64,000 nt of DNA from Epilithonimonas hungarica (GTDB lineage Bacteria; Bacteroidota; Bacteroidia; Flavobacteriales; Weeksellaceae). Numbering within the stretch: the stretch's first letter is position 1; the number at the start of each line of letters is the position of its first letter. A program made the position numbers and the translations under genes. Below, one piece after another: positions 8,889-17,763 of the stretch. Location of the stretch: assembly GCF_900102265.1 (NCBI RefSeq), contig NZ_FNBH01000001.1, forward strand, positions 1,116,001 through 1,180,000. Reading direction: 5' to 3'. The notes under the pieces were generated by a model. It made no database searches and was not told the origin of the DNA. It saw nothing but the letters and a program-made list of their open reading frames with translations.

Positions 8889-10430
8889 ATGGCAAACATT
8901 TGGATTAAGAAGCCAATGGAAGCGTATGAAGCGGACATCAAAAAGAGTCAGCTGAAGCGTGTATTGGGAAAATGGAGTTTAACAGCTATCGGGATTGGTG
9001 CCATCATTGGAGGTGGTATTTTTGTTTTAACGGGTACAGGTGCTTATTATAACGCTGGTCCTGCTTTGGCACTTTCTTTTGTCATCGCTGGGATTGCCTG
9101 TGTTTTTGCAGCATTATGTTATGCAGAATTCGCATCCATACTCCCGGTAGAAGGTTCGGCTTACGCTTATGCTTATGGAACAGTAGGAGAGATCTTTGCG
9201 TGGATCATTGGTTGGGGACTGATTCTGGAATATGCAATGGGTTCTATGACAGTAGCAGTTTCTTGGTCCGGATACTTTGGGAAATTACTTAAGATGTTTG
9301 GGCTGCATTTACCAGCTTGGCTAACGACTGACCCACAAACTTATATCGCTGCAGGTAATTCTGGATTTTCTATGAATTTACCTGCTTTTTTAATTGTATG
9401 GGTCGTGATCGGGATTCTTTTGAGAGGAACAAAGGGCGCAGCAAAAGCTAATAATTTCATTGTGATTATGAAAGTGTCTGCCATTATTTTCGTAATTGTT
9501 GCGGGAGTATTTTTCATCAATCCGGAAAACTGGACTCCATTTATTCCTGCAGCGACAACGATTACAGAAAATGGCGTTTCACATCCGGCCTATGGTTATG
9601 CCGGAGTTGTTGCTGGGGCATCAGCGATTTTCTTTGCTTATGTAGGATTCGATGCCGTTTCTACACAGGCTGGGGAAGCAATTAATCCTAAAAAGGATGT
9701 GCCGTTTGCGATCATTGCATCATTGGTTATTTGTACAGTTCTATACATTTTGGTATCATTGATCCTTACCGGAATGATGCATTACACAGACTTCAATCCA
9801 CTAGGAAAATATCCGGATGCGATCAAAGCGCCGGTTGCTTACGCATTCGATATTGCAGGGCAAGCTTGGGCAGGTTACATCATTACGATTGCTGCAACAG
9901 TTGGTTTGATCTCAGTATTGATGGTAATGATCATGGGACAGTCCAGGATATTCTTGGGAATGTCAAAAGACGGTTTGATCCCAAAAACTTTTGCCAAAGT
10001 TAACCCGCTTACAGGCGTTCCCTCTAAAAACTTGATAATTTTAGGAGGTGTCATTTCAGTGATCGCATCTTTCACACCAATTAATGATTTGGCGCATATG
10101 ACAAGTTTTGGAACCTTGTTCGCCTTTACAATGGTTTGTGTAGCGGTTTGGGTTTTGAGAGTGAAAGAGCCTGGTCTACAGAGAAACTTCAAAGTTCCCG
10201 CATTGCCGTTAATTGCAGTCTTAGGGATCGCGATCAACATCTACCTGATCATCAACCTGAGCAAAGAAGCGCAAATGTATTCATTAGGTTGGTTGGTCAT
10301 TGGATTCTTCATTTATTTCCTGTACAGTAAGAAGAACTCGAAACTTCAGAACGGAGGATTCGGGGAAACTTTTAAAGCAGAACAAGAACCTTTGCAAGAC
10401 GTTGACATCGATATCGACAACAAACAGTAA
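8889..10430 (+). CDS. APC family amino acid permease
   Basis: A 513-residue inner membrane transporter with about 12-13 helices. The glycine-rich first helix, GIGAIIGGGIFVLTGTGAY (about 36-54), is the amino acid-binding motif of the cationic amino acid transporter/YfnA branch of the APC superfamily. FFAYVGFDAVSTQAGEAINPKKDVP (about 244-268) is the typical helix 6 region. Import of an amino acid by proton symport is likely; the exact substrate is not decided by sequence. The acidic tail ends in DVDIDIDNKQ. A GC-rich hairpin terminator follows 7 bases after the stop. Confidence 0.9.
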   Translation: MANIWIKKPMEAYEADIKKSQLKRVLGKWSLTAIGIGAIIGGGIFVLTGTGAYYNAGPALALSFVIAGIACVFAALCYAEFASILPVEGSAYAYAYGTVGEIFAWIIGWGLILEYAMGSMTVAVSWSGYFGKLLKMFGLHLPAWLTTDPQTYIAAGNSGFSMNLPAFLIVWVVIGILLRGTKGAAKANNFIVIMKVSAIIFVIVAGVFFINPENWTPFIPAATTITENGVSHPAYGYAGVVAGASAIFFAYVGFDAVSTQAGEAINPKKDVPFAIIASLVICTVLYILVSLILTGMMHYTDFNPLGKYPDAIKAPVAYAFDIAGQAWAGYIITIAATVGLISVLMVMIMGQSRIFLGMSKDGLIPKTFAKVNPLTGVPSKNLIILGGVISVIASFTPINDLAHMTSFGTLFAFTMVCVAVWVLRVKEPGLQRNFKVPALPLIAVLGIAINIYLIINLSKEAQMYSLGWLVIGFFIYFLYSKKNSKLQNGGFGETFKAEQEPLQDVDIDIDNKQ

Positions 10431-10437
10431 CAATATG

Positions 10438-10467
10438 AATTCCGCATCTTTTGCGGAATTTTTTTTG
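10438..10467 (+). terminator. Rho-independent terminator of APC permease
   Basis: A nine-base stem (AATTCCGCA / TGCGGAATT) with a five-base loop is followed by a run of seven to eight T. Confidence 0.9.
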
Positions 10468-10552
10468 GAGCTTGATCCCGCTATCCGCTGTATCTTTTCC
10501 TTTTTTGCAAAAAAAGAAAAAGGATGCCGCTACTATCGGGGCTATGGGATCA
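10467..10552. repeat. Palindromic dispersed repeat, variant copy
   Basis: GC-richer than its surroundings, with CTTGATCCCGCTATCCGCT at one end, a T-rich/A-rich snap-back centre and a partly complementary end. It shares the arm GCTTGATCC..CC..CCGCT and the general layout with the elements at 17764 and 32662. It sits directly downstream of a terminator, a usual site for REP-like elements. Confidence 0.55.
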
Positions 10553-10623
10553 ACATTCCAGTAAGGTCATGTATCATCCAGACAAGCCCTGCAAATAGAT
10601 CAAAATACGATTTAGTATTGAGA

Positions 10624-10648
10624 TGCCACGCTGAGGCTTCTCGAAACA
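10624..10648 (+). repeat. Dispersed short repeat, copy 2
   Basis: Contains GCTGAGGCTTCTCGAAACA, a diverged copy of the CTGAGGCTCTCGAAGAC element, 34 bases upstream of the next gene. Confidence 0.5.
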
Positions 10649-10681
10649 TTAATATTTTAAAAGTTTCCTTAATTTTATAAA

Positions 10682-11710
10682 ATGAAAAAACTAATACTAT
10701 TTTCACTAACGGTCATTTCATCATTTGTACTATCCCAGAGATTCACAATCGATACATTGCTGACGGATCAGATCAGCATCCGGGCCATCCAGCTCTGGGA
10801 TGGAAAAGTTTGGTATGCAGGAACGGATTCTAAATTTGGTTATGTCAACATAAAAGATAGGTCAGACAAAAAACAAATTACACTTTCTGATAAAAAGTTG
10901 CAATTCAGGACACTTGCTCAAAATAAAAGAAGTTTCTATGCTATTAATATAGAAAGTCCAGCATATTTTTTTCAAATAAATAAAAAAACATTAAAATCTA
11001 AAGTTGTATTCAATGATAATGATGCTACAGCTTTTTATGACGCATTCAAGTTTGTCGATAATGACTTTGGAATTGCATTCAGTGACCCGACCAATAGTCA
11101 GCGGTTAAATATCTCTCAGACCCGAGATGGCGGTTCGAAATGGATCCATTGTAATGATTGTAAAGATTTCCCTTATTTAGAAAAAGGAGAGGCTGCCTTT
11201 GCTGCGAGTAATACCAATATTGCAGGTGTCGGAAATTTTATTTGGATCGCAACCGGAGGTTCAAAATCCAGAATCTACAGGATGAAAAACAAAGACTGCA
11301 ATTGGAAGGTTTTCGAAACAACATTTATTCAGGGAACATCTTCACAAGGAATTTATTCTATAGATTTTCTTGATGAAAATTTTGGGATTGCAGTGGGTGG
11401 AGATTACACAAAACAATCCGACAACGTCAATAATATTGCTACAACTAATGACGGTGGACAAACCTGGCAGATACAAGCCAGCGGAAAAAATACTGGTTAT
11501 ATGACGTGTGTCAAATTTCGTCCAAAAACCAAAGGAAAGGAGATTGTTGCAGTTGGTGACCAACATATCAGTTTTTCATCTGACTATGGGAAAACCTGGA
11601 CAAAGATCTCCGATGAAAAAAATCTCTACACCTGCGAATGGCTCAATCATGATACTTTGATCCTTGCAGGAAAAAACAAGATCATCAAATTGGATTTTCT
11701 GAACAATTAG
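10682..11710 (+). CDS. Secreted BNR/Ycf48-like beta-propeller protein
   Basis: A 342-residue exported protein with a signal peptide (1-18, ending VLSQ). The repeating segments SQTRDGGSKWIHC, ATTNDGGQTWQIQ and SFSSDYGKTWTKI are Asp-box (BNR) beta-propeller repeats. The related YCF48-like proteins are often labelled oxidoreductase or glycosyl hydrolase without evidence. No catalytic residues could be assigned and there is no T9SS tail, so a periplasmic or surface scaffold is the cautious call. The gene stands alone. Confidence 0.75.
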   Translation: MKKLILFSLTVISSFVLSQRFTIDTLLTDQISIRAIQLWDGKVWYAGTDSKFGYVNIKDRSDKKQITLSDKKLQFRTLAQNKRSFYAINIESPAYFFQINKKTLKSKVVFNDNDATAFYDAFKFVDNDFGIAFSDPTNSQRLNISQTRDGGSKWIHCNDCKDFPYLEKGEAAFAASNTNIAGVGNFIWIATGGSKSRIYRMKNKDCNWKVFETTFIQGTSSQGIYSIDFLDENFGIAVGGDYTKQSDNVNNIATTNDGGQTWQIQASGKNTGYMTCVKFRPKTKGKEIVAVGDQHISFSSDYGKTWTKISDEKNLYTCEWLNHDTLILAGKNKIIKLDFLNN

Positions 11711-11824
11711 ATTTCTTTGATGGGTTTTAAACCTTTTATCAATTTATTATTTATTTTCAATAATGTAAAAATAGATTTGCGTTAAAGCAAGCATTTATTG
11801 AATCATAAAGTAAAACATAATCCC

Positions 11825-11832
11825 TATTTTTG
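11825..11832 (+). promoter_or_regulatory. Bacteroidota -7 box for HAD gene
   Basis: TATTTTTG lies 25 bases before the ATG at 11857. A TTG at 11798 is 24 bases further upstream, slightly longer than the usual 17-23 spacing. A plausible but not strong promoter. Confidence 0.4.
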
Positions 11833-11856
11833 CACCGAAATTAATGGAATTGACGG

Positions 11857-12510
11857 ATGAAAAACACGGTTATTTTTGATATGGACGGCGTGATTGTAGA
11901 TACAGAACCACTTCATAAAAAAGCTTATTATCAGCATTTTAAAGAATTGGACATCGATGTGGATGCAGAACTGTTCTCAAGATTCACAGGCAAATCTACC
12001 CGAAACGTCTATCAGATGATCAAAGAGATTTTCGGGATAGATACCAATGTTGAAGAACTGATCCAAAGAAAAAGAACCCTTTTTTACAACTTATTCGATT
12101 CTGACCCAGCTTTGAAATTGTTAGATGGAGTAGAAGTGTTGATTAAGAATCTCTATTCTGCCAATTTCCAGTTGATATTAGCATCTTCAGCCGCCAGATC
12201 TACAATTGACAGAGTTTTCAAACGTTTCAATCTGTTTCCGTTTTTCTCACATCTTGTAAGTGGGGAAGATTTTCCAGAATCCAAACCGAATCCAGCTATC
12301 TTCATAGAAGCCCAAAGGCTTTCAGGAAATGATAAATCAAACTGCATTGTTATAGAGGACAGTACAAATGGGATCCAAGCCGCCAATGCTGCCGAAATTT
12401 TTTGTGTTGGTTACAAAAGTGAGAACAGCAAGAATCAGAATTACAAAACTGCAGATTTGGTCATTCATCATTTTGATGAACTGAAAGTCGAAGAGTTGGA
12501 ACTGATCTAA
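11857..12510 (+). CDS. HAD phosphatase, beta-phosphoglucomutase-like
   Basis: A 217-residue cytosolic HAD hydrolase. Motif I is FDMDGVIVDTEP (nucleophile Asp9, acid/base Asp11), motif II is the Ser in LILASSAA, motif III is the Lys in SKPNP (residues about 140-144), and motif IV is IEDSTNGIQAA. The cap domain between motifs I and II is helical (type C1). The family includes beta-phosphoglucomutases and sugar phosphate phosphatases; the sequence does not separate them. The last 4 bases overlap the convergent DUF421 gene. Confidence 0.88.
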   Translation: MKNTVIFDMDGVIVDTEPLHKKAYYQHFKELDIDVDAELFSRFTGKSTRNVYQMIKEIFGIDTNVEELIQRKRTLFYNLFDSDPALKLLDGVEVLIKNLYSANFQLILASSAARSTIDRVFKRFNLFPFFSHLVSGEDFPESKPNPAIFIEAQRLSGNDKSNCIVIEDSTNGIQAANAAEIFCVGYKSENSKNQNYKTADLVIHHFDELKVEELELI

Positions 12511-13193
12511 GATATCCTTTTTTTGTTGGAGGATTCTACCCATTCATCATTTTTACAGACTTTACAATTGCCATGTTCTCCGGTTTTGAATTCTTGCGTG
12601 TAACCACAAAATGTACAGGAATAGTGAGTGTCTTTAGCAAATGTTTTAAACGGTTTTTCCAAAGAATTCGGCAATATCGGTAAACCATATTTTACTTCGG
12701 CATTATCGTAATAAAATACACTTATTTCGCCGGAAATTTCCTCAATTGCTTTTTCAACCTGGCCAAGCTGAGAAACACCTTTCAGTCTCAACTCAGCAAA
12801 GAATTCGTCTTCTCCAAGAGATTCTTTCTTGAAATCATCAATACAAAAAACACCATCCTGAATCAGGCAAATCGGTTTGCCTTCAACCAGTTTCTCAAAT
12901 TTTTTGCTTTTGCCAATAAAGTATGTAATTATAGTGTACAAGCTAATGATCATTGTGAAAACAACAATCGCTGGCATTATTCCGACATCTTTGTAGAACA
13001 TCGGGTCGCCAGCAGCAGAACCGAGCCCGATAATCACAACAAGCTCAAAAACTGATAATTGTTTCACACCTCGTTTTCCCAAAAGCCGAAGTCCGAAAAT
13101 GATAACGAAGAACATTATTCCAGTCCTGAGAACCGTTTCCAGAAGGAAGTTCCAATCTTCGGAACCGAGTAGAATTTGCTTAAAATAGAACAT
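12507..13193 (-). CDS. DUF421 (YetF-like) membrane protein with zinc ribbon
   Basis: A 228-residue membrane protein with three N-terminal helices (about 20-105), including the conserved RLLGKRGVKQLSVFELVV segment of DUF421/YetF proteins, and a soluble DUF421 domain (about 110-180). A less usual C-terminal tail carries two Cys pairs, CTFCG and CKVCK (about 194-218), that look like a zinc ribbon. Function unknown; YetF-type proteins in Bacillus are linked to spore proteins, while the role in flavobacteria is not established. It is convergent with the HAD phosphatase. Confidence 0.85.
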   Translation of the reverse strand: MFYFKQILLGSEDWNFLLETVLRTGIMFFVIIFGLRLLGKRGVKQLSVFELVVIIGLGSAAGDPMFYKDVGIMPAIVVFTMIISLYTIITYFIGKSKKFEKLVEGKPICLIQDGVFCIDDFKKESLGEDEFFAELRLKGVSQLGQVEKAIEEISGEISVFYYDNAEVKYGLPILPNSLEKPFKTFAKDTHYSCTFCGYTQEFKTGEHGNCKVCKNDEWVESSNKKRIS

Positions 13194-13244
13194 AGTTTTT
13201 TTATCGCTATGTCCAAAAAATGCGCCAGATAAAATTTATGGGAT

Positions 13245-13886
13245 TTAAAAAGACTGATTAAATAAAAACATTTCTAAAGCTTCTGCAGAAACATTATTCT
13301 CTTTAGCTACTTTATGTATTAGAAGGTTGTATTTATTATAATGAATATATTTATTTGAGGGTTTTATGTCCAATATTTCGAAAATTTCTTCAGGACAGTT
13401 TAATTTCACTAAGGATTTTGCAACTCTAATATCATATATTAAACAATAAGATTGATGATTCTGAGCTCGAGATGCAAAATATAAAAGTTTAGAAATATAA
13501 CTAATATTTAACCCTTTTATTTTTTGCAATTCTTTGTAAGCATTTTCAATTTGATTATTAGCAACAAACTGAAATGAATTCTCTATAAATTTTTTGTGAT
13601 TATCCTGTGAGTAATAATTATTTGTTCTATATGTTCCATATCCAGTATCACCAAATCCCCAAACCATTGTTAGTCCAAAAGGGACACTAAAATGTACTTT
13701 TCCAATATAATAGTTTTTGAAACTTTCAATTACCGCTTTCCTACTTACAGGTTTGTTTTCAAAATCAAAAAGATATTTTTTTAAATCTTCATTAAGATTA
13801 TTCCAAACTGTACTTTTATATTCGAATTTTGATTCTTCTAAAGGATTTAATTTACCTATAATTTCGATATAATTGTTTATTTTCAT
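13245..13886 (-). CDS. OGG-fold (8-oxoguanine glycosylase-like) protein
   Basis: A 213-residue soluble protein from the ATG at 13886; a longer in-frame start would run into the upstream gene. Segments GFGDTGYGTYRTNNYY, the helix-turn-like ISYISKLLYFASRAQ and the acidic ILYD-like LIYDIRVAKSL resemble the OGG-fold family of predicted helix-hairpin-helix glycosylases, where the Lys and Asp would be catalytic. It is clearly more AT-rich than the genes before it and follows them by only 7 bases, so it looks like a later insertion at the end of the amidoligase cluster. Family call from memory. Confidence 0.55.
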   Translation of the reverse strand: MKINNYIEIIGKLNPLEESKFEYKSTVWNNLNEDLKKYLFDFENKPVSRKAVIESFKNYYIGKVHFSVPFGLTMVWGFGDTGYGTYRTNNYYSQDNHKKFIENSFQFVANNQIENAYKELQKIKGLNISYISKLLYFASRAQNHQSYCLIYDIRVAKSLVKLNCPEEIFEILDIKPSNKYIHYNKYNLLIHKVAKENNVSAEALEMFLFNQSF

Positions 13887-13893
13887 TGTAAAG

Positions 13894-15075
13894 TTATTTC
13901 TCAAAAAACGCCATAGAACTCCCGATCCAGATTGCATCTTTCTTGTTGAAATCTACATTCACCATTGCAGCTTTGGTCATTCTTACAAGATTCACAAGAA
14001 GTTCGGGATTTTCTTCTTCTGGATTCCACGCAAAAAGTAAACGGATCTCAGCTTTGGAAAATTGTCCATTGATGTCTTCAAAAAGTGGTACGTAATTTAC
14101 TTTTCTTTGAAGGATGTAATTTTCTTTATCTTCAATTTGATTGATGATTTCTGGAGTTGGATCGAGATTCACGCCGCTTCCTGCAAAGGAAAAAAGAGGC
14201 TTTAAAACGAAATTTTCCAATTGTTCTGCTTTAGGGAAATCTGGCAAGAAATAACTCTTAGGAACAAATTCGTGTTTCAGTTTTGGAAGAATGTATTTTG
14301 AGATTTTGAAAAACCAATTCGGATGCGTGATCCATTCGACATCAATTTCTTCTCGGAAATCAAATTCAGTTTCCAAACCTTCGATCTTATCCAGTTCATC
14401 AAAGATCACACGATTATAGATTCTATTAATAGGAATCAATTTTCCATCATTTTCATAGAATAACTTTTTGTCTTCCTTTTTGATTTTCGTCAAGCAAACC
14501 GTTTTGATGCCAAGATATTGTTCAGTCAGGACAAAATCAATTGCTGTTTTTTGTTTTTCAGGATAGATTTCCAATAGAATCACATTTTCAGGATTTTCGT
14601 TTCCAACGATAACCTGTTTCAGTTTTTGAATGTATTCATCTTTCGGAAGTGAGTTTTTCAATTCGTCCAGAAAAGGATGAACCTCGGTAATCACTTCTTC
14701 AAACAACTTTTGAAATCCGAACAAACTCGGAAAAGCCTGCAATTCTATCAACTGCGGAATTACATTTCCATTTTCATCCTGACAAATTCCAAAATCAATC
14801 GCTACAAAATGTGGTTTTTTGGTGTCATTCGGGACATTACAATTCGCAGGAATTGCTTTGCTGAGCTCTTCATCAGACATTTCTTTGATTTGCGAAATAA
14901 TAGACTGAGAAGCATCTTCCAGTTTTTGCTGGAAATCTTTGGTTAAGAAAATCGGACTTTCAGAAAGTCGAAACGCGGCTTCGTTACCGCATTTCTCTTT
15001 TATCAATTCGTTGACTTTTTGATATTTTTCCTGAGAAAATTCTCCGTTGAATTGAGTTCTGTATTTTGGAATCAT
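13894..15075 (-). CDS. ATP-grasp-like protein of amidoligase cluster
   Basis: A 393-residue soluble protein. The C-terminal part holds a likely ATP-grasp lobe: ENFVLKPLFSFAGSGVNL (about 288-305, Lys plus glycine-rich loop), YILQRKVNYVP, and EIRLLFAW (about 345-352, metal-binding type Glu/Arg). The middle region has a HPNWFFKISKY segment similar to substrate domains. The N-terminal part contains VAIDFGICQDENG and LIELQAFPS, seen in relatives of glutathionylspermidine-type synthetases. A circularly permuted or diverged ATP-grasp amide ligase is my inference. It follows the GATase gene in the same direction (gap 85 bases). Confidence 0.55.
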   Translation of the reverse strand: MIPKYRTQFNGEFSQEKYQKVNELIKEKCGNEAAFRLSESPIFLTKDFQQKLEDASQSIISQIKEMSDEELSKAIPANCNVPNDTKKPHFVAIDFGICQDENGNVIPQLIELQAFPSLFGFQKLFEEVITEVHPFLDELKNSLPKDEYIQKLKQVIVGNENPENVILLEIYPEKQKTAIDFVLTEQYLGIKTVCLTKIKKEDKKLFYENDGKLIPINRIYNRVIFDELDKIEGLETEFDFREEIDVEWITHPNWFFKISKYILPKLKHEFVPKSYFLPDFPKAEQLENFVLKPLFSFAGSGVNLDPTPEIINQIEDKENYILQRKVNYVPLFEDINGQFSKAEIRLLFAWNPEEENPELLVNLVRMTKAAMVNVDFNKKDAIWIGSSMAFFEK

Positions 15076-15160
15076 AGTTGCGTTTTTTGGAAGTTATTAG
15101 TAAAATGTGAGAAGTAAGAAAGAAGAAGAAAAACATTCACTTTTCTTCTCACATTTCACT

Positions 15161-16003
15161 TCAATGAAATTCTAAGTTCTTGGTGATTTGTTCAGAAGCC
15201 AGTTGTAAAAACCTTGGAACGATTTGCGCTCTGGTCAATACGATTTTGTCATCATCGTCCATTCTGTCAATCGTTTCTAGATATTTTTCCATCCCGAAAG
15301 TTTCAATCATCGCTGTTTTATTTTTTTCGTCCTCCAGATTTTTGATGAAACCAAGCGGGTCAGCTTCCGGATGAAACTGCGTTCCAAAAATCTCATCAGA
15401 AAAACGAACGGCCATCATAGCTCTTTCCAAATGAACCGTTGGGCGGATTTTCTCCAAAGCCACGATTTTCATTCCCAGCTCATCCAGTCGTTCCTGGTTT
15501 GGCTCAATACATTGATAAGCTCTGGAATCTACGCCGTAGAAAGGGTCGGCCAGATTTTTAAATAAAAATTCCGTTTCGCCGTCTTCCGATTTATGAATTG
15601 GCATCACACCAAATGAATACGATTTTCTTTTGCAGACATTCGCAATTCCGAAATGAATCACCGCCAATTGGAAAGAATGGCAAACCAAAAACAGATATTT
15701 TTTCTGCTCATTGGTTTTATTATGCTCCCATATTTGCGTCAGAAAATCAGCAAATTTCTGTTCCCATTCATAACCTTCACGATGTGGATTTCCTGGTCCT
15801 CCGGAAGAGATGAAAATGTCAAAATCTTCAATATTTGGCATTTCATTTTTATAACGAACATCAAAAAGCTCCACGGAAACATCGTATTCCGACTGCTCCT
15901 GAAACGCTTTCGATAGCTCTTTTATGTTTCTCATCCCTTGATTTGGATGATTATTGTTCATATCAAGAAGTGCAATTCTTACATCATTTTTACTCATATT
16001 CAT
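15161..16003 (-). CDS. Class I glutamine amidotransferase-like protein
   Basis: A 280-residue cytosolic protein with a class I GATase domain. SSGGPGNPH (about 65-73) is the oxyanion strand region, LVCHSFQLA holds the nucleophile Cys (about 108), and FGTQFHPEADP holds the catalytic His and Glu (about 212-215). The triad is intact. Such domains release ammonia from glutamine or cleave gamma-glutamyl bonds; beside GCS2 and ATP-grasp ligases the second role, trimming or transferring a gamma-glutamyl group, is possible. A C-terminal helical extension of about 60 residues follows the domain. Part of the minus-strand cluster; a toxin-antitoxin pair separates it from the GCS2 gene. Confidence 0.8.
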   Translation of the reverse strand: MNMSKNDVRIALLDMNNNHPNQGMRNIKELSKAFQEQSEYDVSVELFDVRYKNEMPNIEDFDIFISSGGPGNPHREGYEWEQKFADFLTQIWEHNKTNEQKKYLFLVCHSFQLAVIHFGIANVCKRKSYSFGVMPIHKSEDGETEFLFKNLADPFYGVDSRAYQCIEPNQERLDELGMKIVALEKIRPTVHLERAMMAVRFSDEIFGTQFHPEADPLGFIKNLEDEKNKTAMIETFGMEKYLETIDRMDDDDKIVLTRAQIVPRFLQLASEQITKNLEFH

Positions 16004-16011
16004 AATTGTCT

Positions 16012-16305
16012 TTAATAAATTGATTTTTGCTTACCGTCTCTGAAATTAATTATTACAATTTGTTTCTTTTTCGGATTTATTTTGTAAACGATATAGTTAT
16101 TTTCATCAACCATTCCTTTATGCAGATGTTTGAATCTAATAGTTTTAGGATATAGACTTGGCTGTAATTTGATTCGTTCAATGAATTTATGGATATTGTC
16201 TTCCAATCGCAGAATTTCCTTTTTTGTCCAATTTGATTTTAGATATTCAATTGTTTTGAAAAGCCCTTTTTCTGCACGATTTGTCCAGACGATTTCTATT
16301 TCCAT
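16012..16305 (-). CDS. RelE/ParE family toxin
   Basis: A 97-residue basic protein with IVWTNRAEKGLFKTIEYLK at the N-terminus and YIVYKINPKKKQIVIINFRDGKQ at the C-terminus, the typical ParE/RelE fold pattern. The start overlaps the end of the upstream antitoxin gene by 10 bases. RelE types cleave mRNA at the ribosome and ParE types block gyrase; the sequence does not decide. It lies 8 bases upstream of the GATase gene, inside the amidoligase cluster. Confidence 0.82.
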   Translation of the reverse strand: MEIEIVWTNRAEKGLFKTIEYLKSNWTKKEILRLEDNIHKFIERIKLQPSLYPKTIRFKHLHKGMVDENNYIVYKINPKKKQIVIINFRDGKQKSIY

Positions 16306-16526
16306 TCATTAAACAATTTCATCACATCTTGATGTGACTTTACTTGCCCGTTTTCAGTTTCTTTCAGTCCCAGTTCAATATCTTGATGCTCTTCTTCATT
16401 CATTTCTTCCCACCAATCTTGAGAAGATTCTTTCTGAAAAATATCTTTTATCTTTTCAAGGACACTTTCTTTCTGAGTATTTAAAAGAAGTTTCATTAGT
16501 TCCAATTTGGTTGTTTCAATGTTCAT
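16296..16526 (-). CDS. Antitoxin partner of RelE/ParE toxin
   Basis: A 76-residue acidic protein from the ATG at 16526 (a TTG 18 bases upstream is also in frame). Its N-terminus is MNIETTKLELMKLLLNTQKE, and the C-terminus contains WWEEMNEEEHQDIELGLKE, resembling small flavobacterial antitoxins of the toxin-overlapping type. No DNA-binding fold is obvious. The 10-base overlap with the toxin gene supports a bicistronic module. Confidence 0.75.
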   Translation of the reverse strand: MNIETTKLELMKLLLNTQKESVLEKIKDIFQKESSQDWWEEMNEEEHQDIELGLKETENGQVKSHQDVMKLFNEWK

Positions 16527-16601
16527 AACCAATTCTTTTTGCAAATTTACAAAATTGAAAATATTTCTTTAATTTATTAAATTACAGAATAAAATTAATA
16601 A

Positions 16602-17705
16602 TTACAAAAGCCCTTTCTCTGTCTCATAGATCATGTAATCCACGACTTTCTTCATATCACCGCCGCTTTCGTGAAAAACTTTCAATTGTCTGTCGGCGCC
16701 CGTTCCGTTTTTGACGATTTCTCTTGCGTATTCAACTTCTTTTCTACAACCTAGATTATCAACAACATCATCAATAAAAAGTAATAATTCTTCCAAAAGG
16801 TCACGATATGGAACACTTGCTTCTTTCCCGAAATCAATTAGATGTGCATCGATTCCATCTTTGGAAGCACGCCATTTGTTTTCTGTCAGCAGAAGTCTTC
16901 TGTAGCTTCTGTAGCTTGTGTTTTGCTGGTGCATTTTATAAACCTTCGCAACCAAAGACTGCATAATTGCTGCCAGACAAACAGTTTCATCAATTGTCAA
17001 AGGCATATCACAAATCCTAAATTCAATCGTAGGATAGAATGGATGAACTCTCAAATCCCACCAGATTTTCTTCGCATTATCAATCGTTCCGGTTTTTACC
17101 ATCAGATTGACATAAGCATCAAATTCCGCCACACTACTGAAATAACTTGGTAATCCCGTTCTTGGGAATTTAGCAAAAACTTCCTGTCTGTAAGATTTGA
17201 AACCAGTCAATCGTCCAACCCAAAACGGAGAATTAGTTGATAAGGCGTAAACGTGAGGCAAAAAGTAACGCATCACATTCTGGATTCTGATGCCTTCTTC
17301 ACGGTCAGGAATCCCAATATGAACGTGCAAACCGAAAATCAGATTCGACCTTGCAACGTCGCCCATATCACTCACGATTTTATCATAACGGGCATCTTTG
17401 GTAATGATATTATCTTTCCAGTGCGAAAATGGATGTGTTCCGCCTCCCGAAACTCGCAACCCTTGGTCGTGAGCCGTTTTTACGAGATGTCTTCTGAGGT
17501 CTGTCAATTCCTGGCGCGCCTGTTGGATATTTTCACAGATGCCTGTTTCCATTTCAACAACAGATTCGTGCATCTCGTGTTTTAAGTTTTCGCTTAGAAC
17601 GGCTTTTCCTCCTTCAATGATTTTGGAAACGTGAGAGACCAGATCGCGGCTTTCCGCATCTATGATCTGGTATTCTTCTTCCACACCTATTGTGAATTTG
17701 TGCAT
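16602..17705 (-). CDS. GCS2-family carboxylate-amine ligase
   Basis: A 367-residue enzyme of the glutamate-cysteine ligase 2 family (YbdK/COG2170). It starts FTIGVEEEYQIID, the metal/ATP-binding acidic motif. Later motifs are HESVVEMETGICENI, VSGGGTHPFSHW, IFGLHVHIGIPD and PTIEFRICDMP. The length is normal. It joins the gamma-carboxylate of glutamate or a similar acid to an amine using ATP; YbdK proteins have only weak gamma-glutamylcysteine activity, so the true acceptor is probably another amine. It is the clearest amide-bond-forming enzyme of the cluster. Confidence 0.88.
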   Translation of the reverse strand: MHKFTIGVEEEYQIIDAESRDLVSHVSKIIEGGKAVLSENLKHEMHESVVEMETGICENIQQARQELTDLRRHLVKTAHDQGLRVSGGGTHPFSHWKDNIITKDARYDKIVSDMGDVARSNLIFGLHVHIGIPDREEGIRIQNVMRYFLPHVYALSTNSPFWVGRLTGFKSYRQEVFAKFPRTGLPSYFSSVAEFDAYVNLMVKTGTIDNAKKIWWDLRVHPFYPTIEFRICDMPLTIDETVCLAAIMQSLVAKVYKMHQQNTSYRSYRRLLLTENKWRASKDGIDAHLIDFGKEASVPYRDLLEELLLFIDDVVDNLGCRKEVEYAREIVKNGTGADRQLKVFHESGGDMKKVVDYMIYETEKGLL

Positions 17706-17763
17706 ATTTTTTCTTTGTGTTTGTAAATTAAAGTTAGTAATAGTTAGTTTAACAGTGAATTAC

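Noticed and set aside
10300-10680. Plus-strand frame overlapping the permease end and repeat DNA
   Set aside because: It runs through a terminator and two repeat elements and has no protein-like character.
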